This document shows positions 8,702 to 18,199 of a stretch of 64,000 nucleotides of DNA, in pieces. The first letter of the stretch is position 1. Each line of letters begins with the position of its first letter. Source of the stretch: Acinetobacter lanii (lineage in GTDB: Bacteria; Pseudomonadota; Gammaproteobacteria; Pseudomonadales; Moraxellaceae); contig NZ_CP049916.1 in the NCBI RefSeq assembly GCF_011578285.1, positions 1,426,001 through 1,490,000 on the forward strand, read 5' to 3'. Position numbers and translations under genes: made by a program. The notes under the pieces were generated by a model. The model saw only the letters and a list, made by a program, of their open reading frames with translations, was not told the origin of the DNA and made no database searches.

Positions 8702-8872
8702 TGGGTTTTGTTCAATTGGATTGATTTGGGATGAGGAAGCGGTGTTTTGCTGATTTTTTAGGTCACGATAACGATTGGGTGCTAAAGTAGTTTCAGTGTT
8801 TTCAGAACCCTGATAAGAGCGACTCCGATTCGCACGTTCTCTTAGACCACCTTTTTTAATGAGTTGCACCAC
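8651..8872 (-). CDS. possible small hydrophilic hypothetical protein (GTG start)
   Basis: This 73-residue frame begins at a GTG preceded by TTTTGGAGAGAGACC, an unusually good ribosome site at correct spacing. That is why I list it rather than treat it as a shadow. The product is basic at its N-terminus (KKGGLRERANRSRSY) and rich in Asn, Gln, Ser and Pro later, with no membrane segment and probably little fixed structure. Its last 17 codons lie antisense to the 3' end of the LysE-type gene. No family is recognised. Without a homologue search it remains doubtful. Confidence 0.4.
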   Translation of the reverse strand: MVQLIKKGGLRERANRSRSYQGSENTETTLAPNRYRDLKNQQNTASSSQINPIEQNPSVDQTNGIHPQPNRKD

Positions 8873-9238
8873 GGTCTCTCTCCAAAATTGACTTTAAGCA
8901 ATCTGTATTTATGCTTTAACTTCAAGTTATTTTAACTGATCAAGCTGTTTTATTTCTGCTTTGATTAATTTTTTTTAAATTTCCTTGCAGATCAGTTCAT
9001 TTTAACATCATTTTATAAAAGATTAGTTACATTCTTAAGGTAAAATTAAGAGTGATTATTTTATTTCAAAAACAAAGCTTAATCACGATATTGAACATGT
9101 TATGAATTTTTTGTTTTGAACGCATGAGTCTGGTGGTCTTGTAAATGTTAAATATGTCGCATAAAATAAATCCAATAAAGGGTGATTTTTCAAATAATCA
9201 TAAAAATAAATCGTTACAGATAAAGTGGGAGTATACCT
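8873..9238. other. AT-rich intergenic region
   Basis: This 366-base stretch must hold the promoters for the small minus-strand frame on its left and the zinc-ribbon gene on its right. It is strongly AT-rich. A GTGATTA...TAATCAC inverted repeat is visible around 9052-9098. I see no RNA gene, no repeat family and no convincing further coding frame. Confidence 0.5.
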
Positions 9239-9490
9239 ATGCTGTATCATCAATATCATTGTGCTTGTTGCGAGAAAGCAGTTTCCTCAAGCGAAAAATC
9301 ATGTTCGAACTGCGGTTCTCAAAATATTCGTACGCCTTATGGCTTTTGGTTGTTCTGTATTTTTGCTTGTCTAATCGTCGCAATCGCATTTAAAGTCGGT
9401 CATGTCTATTTGCAAGCAGAGCAGGAAGTGCCGGCCCAGCAAGGCTTTCTAGATGCTTTGCATAAGACCAATAAAAATATGGATTCCTAA
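9239..9490 (+). CDS. small membrane protein with N-terminal zinc ribbon
   Basis: This 83-residue protein opens with a metal-binding knuckle: C8, C10 and C11, then C22 and C25 in SCSNCG, arranged like a double-CxxC zinc ribbon. One membrane segment follows (about residues 34-54, WLFCIFACLIVAIAF) and then a polar tail. The topology would put the zinc ribbon on one side of the inner membrane and about 30 residues on the other. GGGAG lies upstream of the ATG at good spacing. It is monocistronic and convergent with metK across a shared terminator. The function is unknown. Confidence 0.75.
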   Translation: MLYHQYHCACCEKAVSSSEKSCSNCGSQNIRTPYGFWLFCIFACLIVAIAFKVGHVYLQAEQEVPAQQGFLDALHKTNKNMDS

Positions 9491-9578
9491 ACTTATTCAA
9501 TTGATGTTTTGGTTTTAAAGTTTAGGGTTTAAAGTTCAAGATTTGCCAGATATTGATTGTCTAAAATCCTCAAAAAAT

Positions 9579-9607
9579 AAAAAAGCTCACATAAAGTGAG
9601 CTTTTTT
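9579..9607. terminator. bidirectional terminator between the zinc-ribbon gene and metK
   Basis: AAAAAGCTCAC and GTGAGCTTTTT form a perfect stem with a 5-base loop. A and T runs on both sides serve both convergent genes. Confidence 0.9.
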
Positions 9608-9637
9608 ATTGAATGCAATTCAATTTGGAATAAAAAC

Positions 9638-10804
9638 TTATAGACCTGCTGATGCTTTTAATGCAGCAACTTTGTCTGTTTTTTCCCATGTAAATGCAGT
9701 ATCTGAACCATCACGACCAAAGTGACCATAGGCTGCAGTTTGCTTGTACATCGGTTGAATCAAGTCAAGCATACGGGTAATGCCATATGGACGTAAGTCG
9801 AAGTGTTCACGTACCAGTGCAATAATCAATTCTTCAGATACTTTAGCGGTATTAAATGTATTGATCGAAATCGATGTCGGTTCAGCAACACCAATGGCAT
9901 AAGATACTTGGATTTCACATTTATCTGCTAGACCTGCAGCCACAATGTTTTTCGCAACATAGCGACCTGCGTAGGCAGCTGAACGGTCAACCTTCGATGG
10001 ATCTTTACCAGAGAATGCACCACCACCATGACGCGCCATACCACCGTAGGTATCGACAATGATTTTACGACCCGTTAAACCACAGTCACCTACAGGACCA
10101 CCAATCACAAACATCCCCGTTGGGTTGATGTGGAATTTAGTATCTGCATGGAACATTTCAGCAGGAATGATTTTTTTCACGATTTCTTCAATCACAGCTT
10201 CTTTTAAGTTGGCTTGTGAAATTTCAGGATCGTGTTGAGTTGAAAGCACTACAGCATCTAAGCGAACAGGTTTGCCATTTTCATAGGCAAAGGTCACTTG
10301 GCTTTTCGCATCTGGACGTAACCAAGGCAAAGTTCCGTCACGACGAAGCTCAGCTTGTTTTTCCATTAGGCGGTGTGCATAAGTGATTGGGGCAGGCATT
10401 AAAACATCTGTTTCACGGCTTGCATAACCAAACATTAAGCCTTGGTCGCCAGCACCTTGATCTTCAGGTTTTTGGCGGTCAACACCTTGAGCGATCTCAG
10501 GAGACTGTTTACCAATCATGTTGATCACAGCACAGGTTGAACCATCAAAACCAAGGTCAGAATGGTGATAACCAATACCATTCACGGTTTGACGAACAAT
10601 CGCTTCGAAGTCAACATTCGCAGTTGTTGTGATTTCACCGGCAAGTACTACCGCACCCGTTTTTACAAGCGTTTCACAAGCAACCCGCGCATAAGGGTCT
10701 TCTTTTAAGATTGCATCCAAAATAGCATCGCTGATTTGGTCAGCCATTTTATCCGGATGGCCTTCGCTTACAGATTCCGAGGTAAATACAGCGTACTCGC
10801 GCAT
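9638..10804 (-). CDS. metK: S-adenosylmethionine synthase
   Basis: MetK makes S-adenosylmethionine from methionine and ATP, releasing phosphate and diphosphate; it is a cytoplasmic tetramer. This 388-residue protein is close to Acinetobacter MetK throughout. It starts [19 protein letters not shown], carries the [12 protein letters not shown] hexapeptide region (about residues 117-128) and the P-loop-like [19 protein letters not shown] (about 257-275). The ATG at 10804 matches homologues; an upstream GTG at 10816 would add four residues. The gene stands alone with about 400 bases upstream. Confidence 0.97.
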   Translation of the reverse strand: MREYAVFTSESVSEGHPDKMADQISDAILDAILKEDPYARVACETLVKTGAVVLAGEITTTANVDFEAIVRQTVNGIGYHHSDLGFDGSTCAVINMIGKQSPEIAQGVDRQKPEDQGAGDQGLMFGYASRETDVLMPAPITYAHRLMEKQAELRRDGTLPWLRPDAKSQVTFAYENGKPVRLDAVVLSTQHDPEISQANLKEAVIEEIVKKIIPAEMFHADTKFHINPTGMFVIGGPVGDCGLTGRKIIVDTYGGMARHGGGAFSGKDPSKVDRSAAYAGRYVAKNIVAAGLADKCEIQVSYAIGVAEPTSISINTFNTAKVSEELIIALVREHFDLRPYGITRMLDLIQPMYKQTAAYGHFGRDGSDTAFTWEKTDKVAALKASAGL

Positions 10805-11218
10805 AAGTCCTATCACAGTTAATTTTAAAGACGCAATATGTTACATCGAGATCGTGATTTGGACTAGCTTAACCTGACTAAAAAGCATGAAAATAATTCA
10901 ATTTTATGCGTTTTTAATTGATATGTTCATCAGTTAAATAGATATAAGCACAAATTCGATGACTTTTAACTTATATTTTTTAAATATCGTAATTCTATCC
11001 CGCACTATCGCTACTGTGATGAATAATGATACTTAAAACAGTTATCTAAGCATTATCATACTTTTCAATGTTTTTATTTGTAAGAGTTATGGTGACTAGC
11101 GTAAACTTCAGCAGGCTTTTGTATTTCAAGTAAAATACTCTTTTAATTCTGCTTCACATTTAATTTATACTCTTAAGTAAAAATTAACAGATTTTCTGTA
11201 TCAAGGTACAATCACTGC
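10805..11218. other. intergenic region between divergent metK and the GGDEF gene
   Basis: This 414-base AT-rich stretch separates two divergently transcribed genes and so must hold both promoters. I see no SAM riboswitch-like structure ahead of metK, no terminator and no coding frame of convincing composition. Confidence 0.5.
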
Positions 11219-12373
11219 ATGAATGGCACTTTAGGGCGTATCGCATACCGTTATGTGGGAGATCCAAATATATTAAATTGGAGCTCAGTCCATAAGTGTG
11301 TTTTGGTTTTAGTTTTTTTTCTGTTCACTAAGCTGCTTTGGATTGGTTGGAAAATATATACGCTTTCAAGCCCTGAGTTTCATCAATTCGTCAACTTGGA
11401 GCCGATGCGATTTCATCTCAACATTGAAATCCTTGAAGCCTTCGTGACTGTGTTGATGATTCCGACCTTTCATCTATTACGGCACAACACTTTTGCTAAG
11501 AAGATTCTGCCGCATGTCTGTATCGCACTCATCACAACGTCTTTAGTTTTTGATTGGTATTCTTCGGGGTTGCTTGCTGCGGGGACCGTCATCAATGCGA
11601 TGGATTTTTTGTATTTGATGATTGTTTTGTTTGATCGACGTTTTTTGTTGACCACACTGATTTATACCATCTCTATTTTTGTGGTTTTTTTAAGTAGTGG
11701 CATGGTCAATGGTGAAATGAATTATGCGCCCTTATTTAATTTAGCCAACATCGGTTATCCTAATTTTAAAAATAACTTTTGGTTAGCCAGTACCTTGTAT
11801 TCAAGTGTACCGCCTTTAATTGTCTGTGTATCTTTACTTAGTACCATTTTGACCCAATGGCGAAACCGTGAAAACTATATTACCCAACTGAGTCAACGTG
11901 ATGGCCTAACTTCCATCTATAACCGACGCGTGCTGACAGAAAACCTAATGGCACTTGATCAAAATCAATCGCAATTGCCTTATGCCATTTTAATCATTGA
12001 TTTGGATTTCTTTAAATCCGTGAATGACACCTATGGTCATATCGTTGGTGATCATGTGTTGATTGATTCGGCAAAATTAATACAACAATCGATTCGAGCT
12101 ACAGACATTCTCGGTCGTTATGGCGGCGAAGAGTTTCTGATTATTATTCAAGATGCGACCATGCCTGATATTCAAGGCGTGGCTGAACGCTGTCGTAAAG
12201 CCTTGGCAGATTATCGGCATGTGGTGGATGCTAAATCTAAAATTCAAGTGACCTGTAGTATTGGTGTGGCGTTGTCCAGTCATCATGACAATGTGATGCA
12301 TGTCTTAGATAGTGCCGATCAAGCCTTATATCAAGCCAAAATTAATGGACGAAATCAGGTCTGTTTGGCTTAA
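11219..12373 (+). CDS. membrane-bound diguanylate cyclase (GGDEF domain)
   Basis: This 384-residue inner-membrane protein has about six hydrophobic segments in its first 215 residues and a C-terminal GGDEF domain. The catalytic GGEEF lies at about residues 302-306, within GRYGGEEFLII. The product-inhibition I-site RATD lies at about 293-296, five residues upstream as expected. The substrate-binding DLDFFKSVNDTYGH segment and the late SIGVA motif are intact. The enzyme should make cyclic di-GMP from two GTP, with feedback inhibition. The sensory input of the membrane part is unknown. It is a single gene preceding tkt. Confidence 0.9.
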   Translation: MNGTLGRIAYRYVGDPNILNWSSVHKCVLVLVFFLFTKLLWIGWKIYTLSSPEFHQFVNLEPMRFHLNIEILEAFVTVLMIPTFHLLRHNTFAKKILPHVCIALITTSLVFDWYSSGLLAAGTVINAMDFLYLMIVLFDRRFLLTTLIYTISIFVVFLSSGMVNGEMNYAPLFNLANIGYPNFKNNFWLASTLYSSVPPLIVCVSLLSTILTQWRNRENYITQLSQRDGLTSIYNRRVLTENLMALDQNQSQLPYAILIIDLDFFKSVNDTYGHIVGDHVLIDSAKLIQQSIRATDILGRYGGEEFLIIIQDATMPDIQGVAERCRKALADYRHVVDAKSKIQVTCSIGVALSSHHDNVMHVLDSADQALYQAKINGRNQVCLA

Positions 12374-12380
12374 ATTCACA

Positions 12381-12409
12381 TTAAAACCATGATTGAGCTG
12401 TAGTATAAT
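12381..12409 (+). promoter_or_regulatory. candidate tkt promoter
   Basis: TATAAT at 12404-12409 is a perfect -10 box, 17 bases after TTAAAA at 12381-12386, which is a weak -35. Transcription would start near 12416, leaving a leader of about 140 bases before the transketolase start codon. Confidence 0.5.
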
Positions 12410-12429
12410 TAGCCATGCTGAGATTTTTT

Positions 12430-12459
12430 AACTTTTTTGCCTGTAAAAGGCCAAAAGTT
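12430..12459 (+). other. hairpin in the tkt leader
   Basis: AACTTTT plus GCC (12430-12441) pairs with GGC plus AAAAGTT (12449-12459), with small bulges and a 7-base loop. No T run follows, so it is not an ordinary terminator. It lies in the predicted 5' leader of tkt and could affect translation or stability. Confidence 0.4.
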
Positions 12460-12557
12460 ACGCTCTAGTCTTTACGCTGTCTCGTTTTTTTAAGACAATA
12501 GTCGTAGTTTTGAATTTTATTCAACTTTTCATCTTTTTATATATCGGACTCTGATCT

Positions 12558-14546
12558 ATGACAACCCCGCTGAACGAACGTCGCATTGCCAACGCAATTC
12601 GTGTATTAGCAATGGATGCTGTGCAAAAAGCAAATTCTGGACATCCAGGTGCACCAATGGGGATGGCTGATATTGCTGATGTGGTATGGCGTGAATTTTT
12701 AAATCACAATCCGACCAACCCACAATGGGCGAATCGTGACCGTTTCGTATTGTCAAATGGTCATGGATCAATGCTTCAATATGCATTGTTACATTTGACG
12801 GGTTATGACCTTTCAATTGAAGATTTGAAATCTTTCCGTCAATTACACTCAAAAACCCCAGGTCACCCTGAATTGGGTTATGCACCAGGGATTGAAACCA
12901 CCACAGGTCCTTTGGGTCAGGGTATTGCCAATGCGGTTGGTTTTGCACTGGCTGAAAAAACTTTGGCTGCGCAATTCAACAAAGACGACATCAAAGTTAT
13001 TGATCATTTCACTTACTGTTTCCTAGGTGATGGTTGCTTAATGGAAGGTGTTTCTCACGAAGCATGTTCATTGGCAGGAACTTTAGGTCTAGGTAAGTTG
13101 ATTGCTTATTATGACGACAACGGTATTTCAATTGATGGTGAAGTAGAAGGTTGGTTCTCTGACGATACAGAGCAACGTTTCCAAGCTTACGGTTGGCAAG
13201 TGCTGAAAGTTGATGGTCACGATAGCGATGCTTTACGTGCTGCTACTTTAGAAGCGAAAGCTGAAAGCAGTAAACCAACCATCATCATTTGTAAAACGAT
13301 TATTGGTTTAGGTTCACCAAACAAGCAAGGTAAAGAAGATTGCCACGGTGCACCGTTGGGTAATGACGAAATTACCTTGACGCGTGAAGCTTTAGGTTGG
13401 ACTGAAGGTGCATTTGAAATTCCTGCTGATGTCTATGCAGCATGGGATGCAAAAGCAAAAGGTTCTGCATCTGAAGCCGCTTGGAATGAAACATTTGCTG
13501 CTTATGCTGCAAAATATCCAATGGAAGCAGCGGAATTAAAACGTCGTCTTTCAGGTGATTTACCTGCTGATTTCGTTGCCAATGCCGATGCGTATATTGC
13601 TGAAGTAAATGCTAAAGCTGAAACTGTAGCAACACGTAAAGCCAGCCAAGCTGCAATTCAAGCATTTGCGCCACAACTTCCAGAAATTTTAGGGGGTTCT
13701 GCTGACTTAGCGGGTTCTAACCTTACGCTTTGGAAAGGTGCGCAAGGCGTTCAAGACAATGCTGCGGGTAACTACGTCCACTACGGCGTACGTGAGTTTG
13801 GTATGACTGCAATCGCCAATGGTGTTGCACTTCACGGTGGTTTCATTCCTTATGTAGCAACATTCCTCATGTTTATGGAATATGCGCGTAATGCAGTACG
13901 TATGTCTGCACTGATGAAACAACGTGTGATTCATGTGTATACCCATGACTCGATTGGTCTAGGTGAAGATGGTCCTACGCATCAGCCTGTAGAGCAAATT
14001 GCATCTTTACGTGGTACACCAAACCTCAATACTTGGCGTCCATGTGACACCGTAGAAGCGGCGATTTCTTGGAAATCTGCACTTTTACGTTCAGAAGGTC
14101 CAACAGCTTTAATTTTTTCTCGTCAAAACTTAGCATTCCAAACCCGTACTGAAGCTCAAATTGCTGATGTTGCGAAAGGTGGTTATGTATTGGCTGAAGA
14201 AAAAGGCGAATTGAAAGCGATCATCATTGCAACAGGTTCAGAAGTTGCATTGGCAATGGAAGCACATGCACAGCTTGAAGGTGTGCGTGTTGTGTCTATG
14301 CCATGTGCTGAAGAGTTTGTTAAGCAAGATGCGGCTTACCGTGAAGCGGTTCTTCCATCGAATATTCGTGCACGTGTTGCGGTTGAAGCAGCACATGTGG
14401 ATTACTGGTGGAAGTTTGTGGGTCTTGACGGTCGTGTGATCGGTATGACCACATACGGTGAATCAGCGCCTGCAAAAGACTTGTTCCAACACTTCGGTAT
14501 TACGACTGAAGCAGTGGTTGCAGCTGTAAAAGAACTTACAGCTTAA
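12558..14546 (+). CDS. tkt: transketolase
   Basis: Transketolase moves two-carbon units between sugar phosphates in the non-oxidative pentose phosphate pathway, using thiamine diphosphate. The 662-residue protein has the family parts in order: [12 protein letters not shown] near the N-terminus (about residues 27-38), [14 protein letters not shown] (about 114-127), the thiamine-diphosphate motif beginning GDGCLMEG (about 156-163), and in the pyrimidine domain [11 protein letters not shown] (about 413-423) with EDGPTHQP (about 469-476). Length and motifs indicate a full, active enzyme. In Acinetobacter, which lacks a complete glycolytic route from glucose, it mainly serves pentose and aromatic precursor supply (general knowledge). 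Confidence 0.97.
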   Translation: MTTPLNERRIANAIRVLAMDAVQKANSGHPGAPMGMADIADVVWREFLNHNPTNPQWANRDRFVLSNGHGSMLQYALLHLTGYDLSIEDLKSFRQLHSKTPGHPELGYAPGIETTTGPLGQGIANAVGFALAEKTLAAQFNKDDIKVIDHFTYCFLGDGCLMEGVSHEACSLAGTLGLGKLIAYYDDNGISIDGEVEGWFSDDTEQRFQAYGWQVLKVDGHDSDALRAATLEAKAESSKPTIIICKTIIGLGSPNKQGKEDCHGAPLGNDEITLTREALGWTEGAFEIPADVYAAWDAKAKGSASEAAWNETFAAYAAKYPMEAAELKRRLSGDLPADFVANADAYIAEVNAKAETVATRKASQAAIQAFAPQLPEILGGSADLAGSNLTLWKGAQGVQDNAAGNYVHYGVREFGMTAIANGVALHGGFIPYVATFLMFMEYARNAVRMSALMKQRVIHVYTHDSIGLGEDGPTHQPVEQIASLRGTPNLNTWRPCDTVEAAISWKSALLRSEGPTALIFSRQNLAFQTRTEAQIADVAKGGYVLAEEKGELKAIIIATGSEVALAMEAHAQLEGVRVVSMPCAEEFVKQDAAYREAVLPSNIRARVAVEAAHVDYWWKFVGLDGRVIGMTTYGESAPAKDLFQHFGITTEAVVAAVKELTA

Positions 14547-14561
14547 GTCTAAGTAAGATTT

Positions 14562-14590
14562 AAAAAACGCTCCAGTTGGAGCGTTTTTTT
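14562..14590 (+). terminator. intrinsic terminator after tkt
   Basis: AAAAAACGCTCCA and TGGAGCGTTTTTT form a perfect stem with a 2-base loop, ending in a T run 15 bases after the tkt stop codon. Confidence 0.92.
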
Positions 14591-14707
14591 ATTGAACTGC
14601 ACATTTCATATTTTTGTGATGGCAGTTTTTTTAAATAGGTATATAGTGATGCCATTCATTGAGTATTCATTTTGAAATGTCATTCATTTAGCAAAAGTGA
14701 GGAAAAT

Positions 14708-14923
14708 ATGAGCCTGTACAATGAAATTAATGACGAAATCACATTAATGGAACCTGGTGAGCAAAAGTGGATTGGACAAGATCTACCACTTGAGAGCATG
14801 ATGGCTGTCGTCCTCTTGTTAAAAGATTTGGATGAAGAAAAAGTCATTAAAGTGCGTCGCCAAAACCGTGAGAAGCATACCGGTCTGAAGCAAATTGATC
14901 GTGTCTTGATTGAAAAACTTTAA
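14708..14923 (+). CDS. small hypothetical protein
   Basis: This 71-residue, mostly helical protein begins MSLYNEINDEITLMEPGEQ. The ATG at 14708 has GTGAGGAAAAT directly upstream, a good ribosome site, and is preferred over the ATG at 14672. It ends in a basic stretch (VRRQNREKHTG) and a final IDRVLIEKL. There is no cysteine, signal peptide or membrane segment. The gene has its own terminator close behind, so it is a real single-gene unit. I do not recognise the family. Confidence 0.7.
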   Translation: MSLYNEINDEITLMEPGEQKWIGQDLPLESMMAVVLLLKDLDEEKVIKVRRQNREKHTGLKQIDRVLIEKL

Positions 14924-14931
14924 TTAAAAAG

Positions 14932-14954
14932 AAGCCCATCCTATGGGCTTTTTT
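14932..14954 (+). terminator. intrinsic terminator
   Basis: AAGCCCAT and ATGGGCTT form a perfect stem with a 3-base loop and end in six T, 10 bases after the preceding stop codon. Confidence 0.88.
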
Positions 14955-15217
14955 AATGCCTGAAATTTTATACCGATCGGATCAACGCGTTGAATAAATG
15001 AGTAGTGTTCGAGAGATCAGTCTTTTAGAGACAGCAAAGAATAATAATGAGCATATTAGTGGTTTAAATGCTTTTAGAAGAAAATCATCAATGCATGAAT
15101 GCTTGAACGAAAAACTTGAGCTATTGCCTCAAAAGACCCTTAAATCCATTGGGGTAGAGCATGTGATTTGAACATGATATACATGCATTAAAATAAAAAA
15201 GACATTGAGAGAATAAG

Positions 15218-15664
15218 ATGAGTCTACATATCACCATTCAGCCTTTGTCAGAGATTGATAGTCAACAGTGGTTATCGCTATGGCAAGCTTATCAAGCGTT
15301 TTATCAGGTGAAGATTGATTCCACAATTAGCCTTAGAACATGGCAAAAATTAACGGATACCAAGCTAGAACATATGTATGGCTTTGCTGCAATTTTGCAT
15401 GAACAGGTGGTGGGAATTGTACATGTGATTGAACATGACAGTTGTTGGACCGCTCAGCCATATGCCTATTTGCAAGATTTATATACGCATCCAAACTATC
15501 GAGGCCAAGGAATTGCAGCACAATTGATCGCATATGTGTATCAAGTGAGTCTTGAGCGAAACTGTGATCGCGTATATTGGTTGACTCAAGACAGTAATGA
15601 AACAGCGCAAAAACTGTATGATCGCGTTGCTCGAAAAACAGGGTTTATCCAGTATAGAATTTAA
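15218..15664 (+). CDS. GNAT family N-acetyltransferase
   Basis: This 148-residue cytoplasmic acetyl-CoA-dependent transferase carries the GNAT core. A strand reads YLQDLYTHPNYRGQGIAAQLI (about residues 88-108), in which RGQGIA is the acetyl-CoA-binding motif A. The later YWLTQDSNETAQKLYDRV is motif B with the usual Asn and Tyr. The acceptor may be a small molecule or a protein N-terminus and cannot be predicted. The ATG has GAGAG upstream. No neighbour suggests a pathway. Confidence 0.88.
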   Translation: MSLHITIQPLSEIDSQQWLSLWQAYQAFYQVKIDSTISLRTWQKLTDTKLEHMYGFAAILHEQVVGIVHVIEHDSCWTAQPYAYLQDLYTHPNYRGQGIAAQLIAYVYQVSLERNCDRVYWLTQDSNETAQKLYDRVARKTGFIQYRI

Positions 15665-15806
15665 GCATCAAATGGCTCTATACTTTTGGATTCAATGCAA
15701 CGTTCTACAGATGCAACAGATCGTTTTAACAATCAGACTGATGATTGGTTATAAATAACGATAAACTCACTCGATAATTGATAGATCACTAAATAGAGAA
15801 CAAATC

Positions 15807-16397
15807 ATGAACTTTAAAACATTAAGCTTAGGATTGGCCGTTGCTGCTGTAGCAACAGTTTCTGTAGCAAAGCCAGTTGAATATAAAATTGATCCAACCC
15901 ATACAGCAACTGTTTTTACTTGGAATCATTTTGGTTTTTCAACACCATCGGCAAACTTTAGTGATATTCAAGGCACAATCAATGTGGATACAGCCAAGCC
16001 GACTGCTTCATCTGTTAATGTCACGATTCCATTGGCAAGTTTAAATACCAATGTGAAAGCCTTGGATGAGCATTTAAAAACGGCTGATTTCTTTGATGCT
16101 GAAAAGTATCCGAATATCACCTTTAAAAGTACCAAGGTTCAAGCCCTAAATAATAACAAATACAAAATCACCGGTGATTTGACAGTTAAGAATGTCACTA
16201 AGCCTGTGGTGTTGGATGCAACTTTGAATAAGAAAGCTGTACATCCAATGACTAAGGCTGAAACGGTTGGCTTTAATGCAACCACATCATTTAACCGTTC
16301 AGCATTTGGTGTGGGTGGTTATGTTCCGAATGTCGGTGATAAAATTACGGTAAATATCACCACTGAAGCTTCGGTACCGACAGCGGAAAAGAAATAA
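15807..16397 (+). CDS. YceI family periplasmic protein
   Basis: This 196-residue protein has a clear signal peptide (basic MNFK, hydrophobic LSLGLAVAAVATVSVA, cleavage near residue 21). It is followed by the YceI lipocalin-like barrel starting YKIDPTHTATVFTWNHFGFS. Further family motifs are LKTADFFDAEKYPNITFKST and FNRSAFGVG. Family members bind polyisoprenoids or other long lipids in the periplasm; some respond to base or osmotic stress. The ligand here is unknown. It is a single gene with its own terminator. Confidence 0.92.
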   Translation: MNFKTLSLGLAVAAVATVSVAKPVEYKIDPTHTATVFTWNHFGFSTPSANFSDIQGTINVDTAKPTASSVNVTIPLASLNTNVKALDEHLKTADFFDAEKYPNITFKSTKVQALNNNKYKITGDLTVKNVTKPVVLDATLNKKAVHPMTKAETVGFNATTSFNRSAFGVGGYVPNVGDKITVNITTEASVPTAEKK

Positions 16398-16418
16398 GTT
16401 TTTATCCACGCGGATGAA

Positions 16419-16459
16419 CAGATCAAAAAAGCACCCCAATAGGGTGCTTTTTTGATCTG
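16419..16459 (+). terminator. long intrinsic terminator, probably bidirectional
   Basis: An 18-base perfect stem is built from CAGATCAAAAAAGCACCC and its complement, with a 5-base loop. The internal A and T runs let it act on both strands, between the YceI gene and the convergent LysE-type gene. Confidence 0.9.
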
Positions 16460-16540
16460 TGATGAAATCAATTGAGCTCAAAGTATCAAATAGTTTTTTT
16501 GTGCTTGAATGTTCTGATTCAAAGATTCAACACTTTAAAA

Positions 16541-17161
16541 TTAATCTCTTAATAACAATAAACAGCCAAAGCTGATGAAGATACCACCGGTAATACCATC
16601 AATACGTTTACTCATTTTCTGATAATAGTGATTGATTTTGGCATGCGAAAAAAGACAGGCTACTAAGGTAAACCACAGTAGACTCTCAACAAAAACCAAT
16701 AACAATAACGAACTTTGTTGCATCAATGAGGCATTGGCATCAATTCCTAATGCAAAGACGCTACTAAAATAAATCAAGGCCTTGGGATTGGCCATATTGG
16801 TGAGAAATCCTTGGAGTAAAAGCTGTTTATAACTTTTAATGGTTCTACCAGTATCTGTTGGAGTGGAGGAATTAGATGAGCTGAATGCAGACTTAAACAG
16901 TTGATAGCCCAGATAGAATAAATACAGCGCACCACAGACCATCAGTCCCTGTTGTAGCCACGCCATTTTTTGAAATAGATAATGCAATCCACTGAGCGCA
17001 CAAAGCGACCACACTAAAATACTAAGTGACACACCCAATGCACCAAATAAGGCATGTGAACGTGATTGGCGGATTGCACTTTGCGTGACAAAAAAGAAAT
17101 CAGGTCCGGGGCTAATTAAAGCAAAAAAATGAATCAATGCAATACTGAGTAAAGGAGTCAT
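16541..17161 (-). CDS. LysE/RhtB family amino-acid exporter
   Basis: This is a 206-residue inner-membrane protein with about six membrane segments. It starts with the family pattern HFFALISPGPDFFFVTQSAIR and has GFLTNMANPKALIYFSSVF in the middle, as in the paralogue at 8039-8701. It probably exports an amino acid or similar compound; the substrate is unknown. GGAG lies upstream of the ATG on the minus strand (AAAGGAGTC in plus-strand view is coding, so the ribosome site is weak). It is convergent with the YceI gene and 78 bases downstream of an amidotransferase gene on the same strand. Confidence 0.9.
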   Translation of the reverse strand: MTPLLSIALIHFFALISPGPDFFFVTQSAIRQSRSHALFGALGVSLSILVWSLCALSGLHYLFQKMAWLQQGLMVCGALYLFYLGYQLFKSAFSSSNSSTPTDTGRTIKSYKQLLLQGFLTNMANPKALIYFSSVFALGIDANASLMQQSSLLLLVFVESLLWFTLVACLFSHAKINHYYQKMSKRIDGITGGIFISFGCLLLLRD

Positions 17162-17239
17162 TGTTTTAAGAGTCCGCTGTTTTTAAGTCTTTATGATTAG
17201 TCATCTATATACAACGCTTCATCAGTAAAAGAAATTCGA

Positions 17240-17953
17240 CTATAGCTTTATGTGTTGTATAAAGTTGTTAACCACAATCGCTGCAATCGGTTCAAGATGA
17301 TGCCCAAAATTTTGATTGTCTGCACGTAACTTTGAAATCTCGATATTGGCTTTGCGCAGTTCACAAGTATGACCAATCAACCATTTTTCTAAAGTATCGC
17401 TTGCAACTTCGATATGAAATTGGAGAGCAAGAATATTTTTGCCGACCTGAAAGGCTTGATTGCTATAGACACTTGAACTTGCCAGTAGTGTTGCATTTTC
17501 AGGCAGATCAAAAGTATCGCCGTGCCAATGTAAGACCTGTGTATTGGCAAGTGGGAGCAGAGGATTGTCTTTCACAAGGCGAAGTTGCAAAGCACTCCAG
17601 CCAATTTCCTTGGCATGACCTGCATATACACGTGCACCTAAAGCATGCGCAATCAATTGTGCACCTAAACAGATGCCCAAAGTGGGTAAATTCTTGTCTA
17701 AACGTACTTTAAGTAAGTCTATTTCTTGTTGTAAGAAAGGGTAGTCTTCTGTTTCATAAACACCAATAGGCCCACCTAAAATAATGGTTAAACCTTCATA
17801 TTGATAAGCTTTAGTCAGGTCATCAATGCCTGCTTCAAAATAACGCACGCGAAAACCGAGTTGATAGAACACATCTTCGAGTGATCCTAAGTCTTCAAAA
17901 GCAAGATGCTGTATGGCGTAGATGGTTTTAGGCAAGTGTTCGAATGCAGTCAT
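17240..17953 (-). CDS. class I glutamine amidotransferase-like protein
   Basis: This 237-residue protein has the GATase-1 fold, with nucleophile C95 in LGICLGAQLIAHALGA, catalytic H180 and E182 in ALQFHIEV, and the oxyanion-forming GGPIGV near residue 60. It is a stand-alone member of the group resembling the GMP synthase amidotransferase domain (COG0518). Such proteins release ammonia from glutamine or act as gamma-glutamyl hydrolases. No synthetase partner is adjacent, so the physiological substrate is unknown. It lies 78 bases upstream of the LysE-type exporter on the same strand and may share its transcript. Confidence 0.85.
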   Translation of the reverse strand: MTAFEHLPKTIYAIQHLAFEDLGSLEDVFYQLGFRVRYFEAGIDDLTKAYQYEGLTIILGGPIGVYETEDYPFLQQEIDLLKVRLDKNLPTLGICLGAQLIAHALGARVYAGHAKEIGWSALQLRLVKDNPLLPLANTQVLHWHGDTFDLPENATLLASSSVYSNQAFQVGKNILALQFHIEVASDTLEKWLIGHTCELRKANIEISKLRADNQNFGHHLEPIAAIVVNNFIQHIKL

Positions 17954-18199
17954 TGTGTCGTTATAAACGTTTAAAAATATGCAATGAACTGTAAGCTGAA
18001 ATGAAACAAAAATGAATGACTAATTTGTGAAATATAGAATTATTCTGCCCAAAACAAGGATCAGAATTGGCATGAATATATTTTGACTCGATCATGACAA
18101 GCTCCTAAGATCAAAAGATAGACACGATCAGAGCAATAAAGCTAAAAGAACGAGATAAATCATCAAATAAGTAATTGAATGAACAATGGAGAGGGAATA

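Noticed and set aside
9145..9393. 82-residue plus-strand frame overlapping the zinc-ribbon gene
   Set aside because: It is out of frame with the zinc-ribbon gene, whose Cys pattern, ribosome site and membrane segment make it the real gene.
10805..11218. SAM riboswitch upstream of metK
   Set aside because: No set of paired helices or terminator/antiterminator fitting the known SAM riboswitch classes could be found by eye.
12556..12948. 130-residue minus-strand frame opposite the start of tkt
   Set aside because: It lies wholly antisense to the conserved thiamine-dependent part of transketolase, and its codons mirror those of tkt. It has no ribosome site and no independent terminator.
14998..15171. 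57-codon plus-strand frame between the small gene and the GNAT gene
   Set aside because: It has an ATG and plausible composition but no ribosome site and no recognised pattern. It could be real or a remnant; too weak to list.
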